From Leptospira paudalimensis (lineage in GTDB: Bacteria > Spirochaetota > Leptospiria > Leptospirales > Leptospiraceae): 64,000 nucleotides of DNA. The notes beneath the pieces were generated by a model, which ran no database searches, was not told where the DNA came from, and saw nothing but the letters and a program-made list of their open reading frames with translations. The stretch lies in the NCBI RefSeq assembly GCF_026151345.1, contig NZ_JAMQPR010000001.1, positions 231 through 64,230 on the forward strand, read 5' to 3'. A program made the position numbers and the translations under genes. Within the stretch, counting starts at the first letter, position 1, and every line of letters starts with the position of its first letter. This document shows, piece after piece, positions 62,972-64,000 of this stretch.

Positions 62972-64000
62972 TTTCTCGTATATACAATCGTTTTGTAATG
63001 TAACCAATGATTTGATGGAACGGGTATATCCCATTCTTTCCGAATCCAATTCCCGTTTTTTAAATATTCTTTGATGGTTTCATTAATCAGATTTTCATCA
63101 TAAAAGATAAAACTATCACGAGAATGGATCGTTTTGATATAAGTAGTTGATGGAAGTTCCAGTTCACCAGGAATAAATTCTAGAATATCCAAATCGGGGC
63201 GTTTGGATTTGAGATAAAAATAAGGGTCTGGTAAACTTTGAATGTATAGTGCTTTTGAATTTGTTAAACTTTTTTCAATCTTTTGAAAATGCAAAGTTTG
63301 GATTTCGTTTGCATCCGATTTTGACCAATGGATCGAAACCATTAAGATCATTGCAAGTAAGGATACTACAATCCCGATATATGGAATTTTGTTAAAGAAT
63401 GATTTTTCTTGGAGTAATAATGCCATTCCAAAAGCTAAAGGGAATAGACTATGGTATACATACCAACCTTCAGAAGAAGTATACAAAGCTACAAAAACAG
63501 ACAAAATCCAGACCCAAAATAAATTCCAAGAATTCATTCGATTTGTTTTGTTTTGGAAATGTTTGAAAGTCAAAAAACTTAAGCTTGCTAATTGCAAACA
63601 GATGATCACCAATCGAATTTTAGGAAATCCGAAACCAAATGAAAAAATCTTCAACTTATCAATGAATGTAAAAGTTTTGAGAAGGTTTTGTTTTCTCGTA
63701 AGTTGAGCACCAAACTGAATTTGAAACCATTCCCAATTGGGATGGATATAATAAATCCAACCCAATATTGGCAAAAGTCCACCTAACAAAAACCAAACTA
63801 TTTTTTTGATACCAAAATTTTGATATATTAAAAAGAGAGTGATGAGTCCAAAAGACGCACCAATAGGATGAGATAATGCGGAAAACGACAACATCAAACC
63901 AGCATAAAAAGGATTCCAATTCGATTTACTTTTGTTTGTTGCAAAGAGTAAACTTAGTATAAAAAAACATGCAGTGAGAGCTTCCATCCGAGCGACAGTT
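62968..64000 (-). CDS. Membrane glycosyltransferase, ArnT/GT-C-like (truncated by window end)
   Basis: At least 344 residues, open to the last base of the window (TVARMEALTACFF just before the first ATG), so the N-terminus is missing. About seven membrane helices are followed by a C-terminal soluble periplasmic domain. The R-MEALTA segment and overall layout fit GT-C enzymes such as ArnT/PMT that use polyprenyl-phosphate sugars. The catalytic Asp loop would be off-window. Coupled to the SGNH lipoprotein by ATGA. Confidence 0.75.
   Translation of the reverse strand, partial: TVARMEALTACFFILSLLFATNKSKSNWNPFYAGLMLSFSALSHPIGASFGLITLFLIYQNFGIKKIVWFLLGGLLPILGWIYYIHPNWEWFQIQFGAQLTRKQNLLKTFTFIDKLKIFSFGFGFPKIRLVIICLQLASLSFLTFKHFQNKTNRMNSWNLFWVWILSVFVALYTSSEGWYVYHSLFPLAFGMALLLQEKSFFNKIPYIGIVVSLLAMILMVSIHWSKSDANEIQTLHFQKIEKSLTNSKALYIQSLPDPYFYLKSKRPDLDILEFIPGELELPSTTYIKTIHSRDSFIFYDENLINETIKEYLKNGNWIRKEWDIPVPSNHWLHYKTIVYTRK

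Overview
The window looks like a piece of a Leptospira chromosome, probably from a saprophytic or low-virulence species. The reasons are an AT-rich sequence (I judge roughly 36-38% GC by eye), many exported proteins with loose spirochaetal lipoboxes, single tRNA genes without an encoded CCA, FAD-dependent thymidylate synthase ThyX, and several proteins I know only as Leptospira-type families. No database search was possible, so genus is an inference and species is not called. No phage, IS element, CRISPR array or rRNA was seen.

Layout. 1-330 holds a 128-bp direct repeat (period 202 bp) that copies the 3' end of a tRNA-Gly and its downstream flank. 469-5736: M32 carboxypeptidase, a stand-alone FliG-like protein, DUF423 and CPBP membrane proteins and a LysM-M23 endopeptidase. 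5783-9149: a four-gene acyl-CoA dehydrogenase / APH-like phosphotransferase / DUF6285-like / histidine phosphatase operon. 9164-14526: a minus-strand operon rppH - acyP - Tas-like aldo/keto reductase - putative lipoprotein, then SixA-like phosphatase, tRNA-Pro(GGG), a phasin-like protein, a PON/SMP-30-type lipoprotein and DUF1697. 14605-18362: a TetR/SDR divergent pair with a clear operator-promoter, ruvC, and a large acyl-CoA dehydrogenase. 18572-26410: envelope proteins, including two lipoproteins, an outer-membrane barrel, a START protein, a beta-lactamase-fold lipoprotein, a large DUF2207-Tim44-like-zinc-ribbon protein and TerB. 26528-30834: tightly packed metG - class III cyclase - degenerate HisI paralogue - rhodanese. 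30875-41615: NTF2-like and SRPBCC proteins, a GAF-like/alpha-beta hydrolase fusion, thyX, a FecR(CxxCH)-porin-DsbD operon, a flavin oxidoreductase and a 7TM-SpoIIE phosphatase. 41640-50321: a zinc alcohol dehydrogenase operon diverging from a six-gene coupled operon (helical exported protein, rhomboid, enlarged medium-chain dehydrogenase, adenosylhomocysteinase-like 816-residue protein, variant Nudix, cysteine-free nitrilase-fold protein). 50421-59046: small cysteine protein, beta-propeller-like lipoprotein, EcsC-like, prfA, a kexin-type protease with a separately encoded prodomain, a response regulator - CheC - hybrid kinase operon and a MORN lipoprotein. 59011-64000: metF, SDR, birA, coaX, an SGNH lipoprotein and a truncated membrane glycosyltransferase.

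The most interesting candidates for an undescribed system are the six-gene operon at 43378-50321, which ends in an apparently non-catalytic nitrilase homologue, the protease plus trans-encoded prodomain at 53565-55862, and the HisI paralogue at 29873-30475 that lacks the canonical metal site but carries a look-alike motif in its N-terminal half. Several convergent pairs overlap at their 3' ends (25, 33, 4, 36 and 12 bp), in line with a compact genome.
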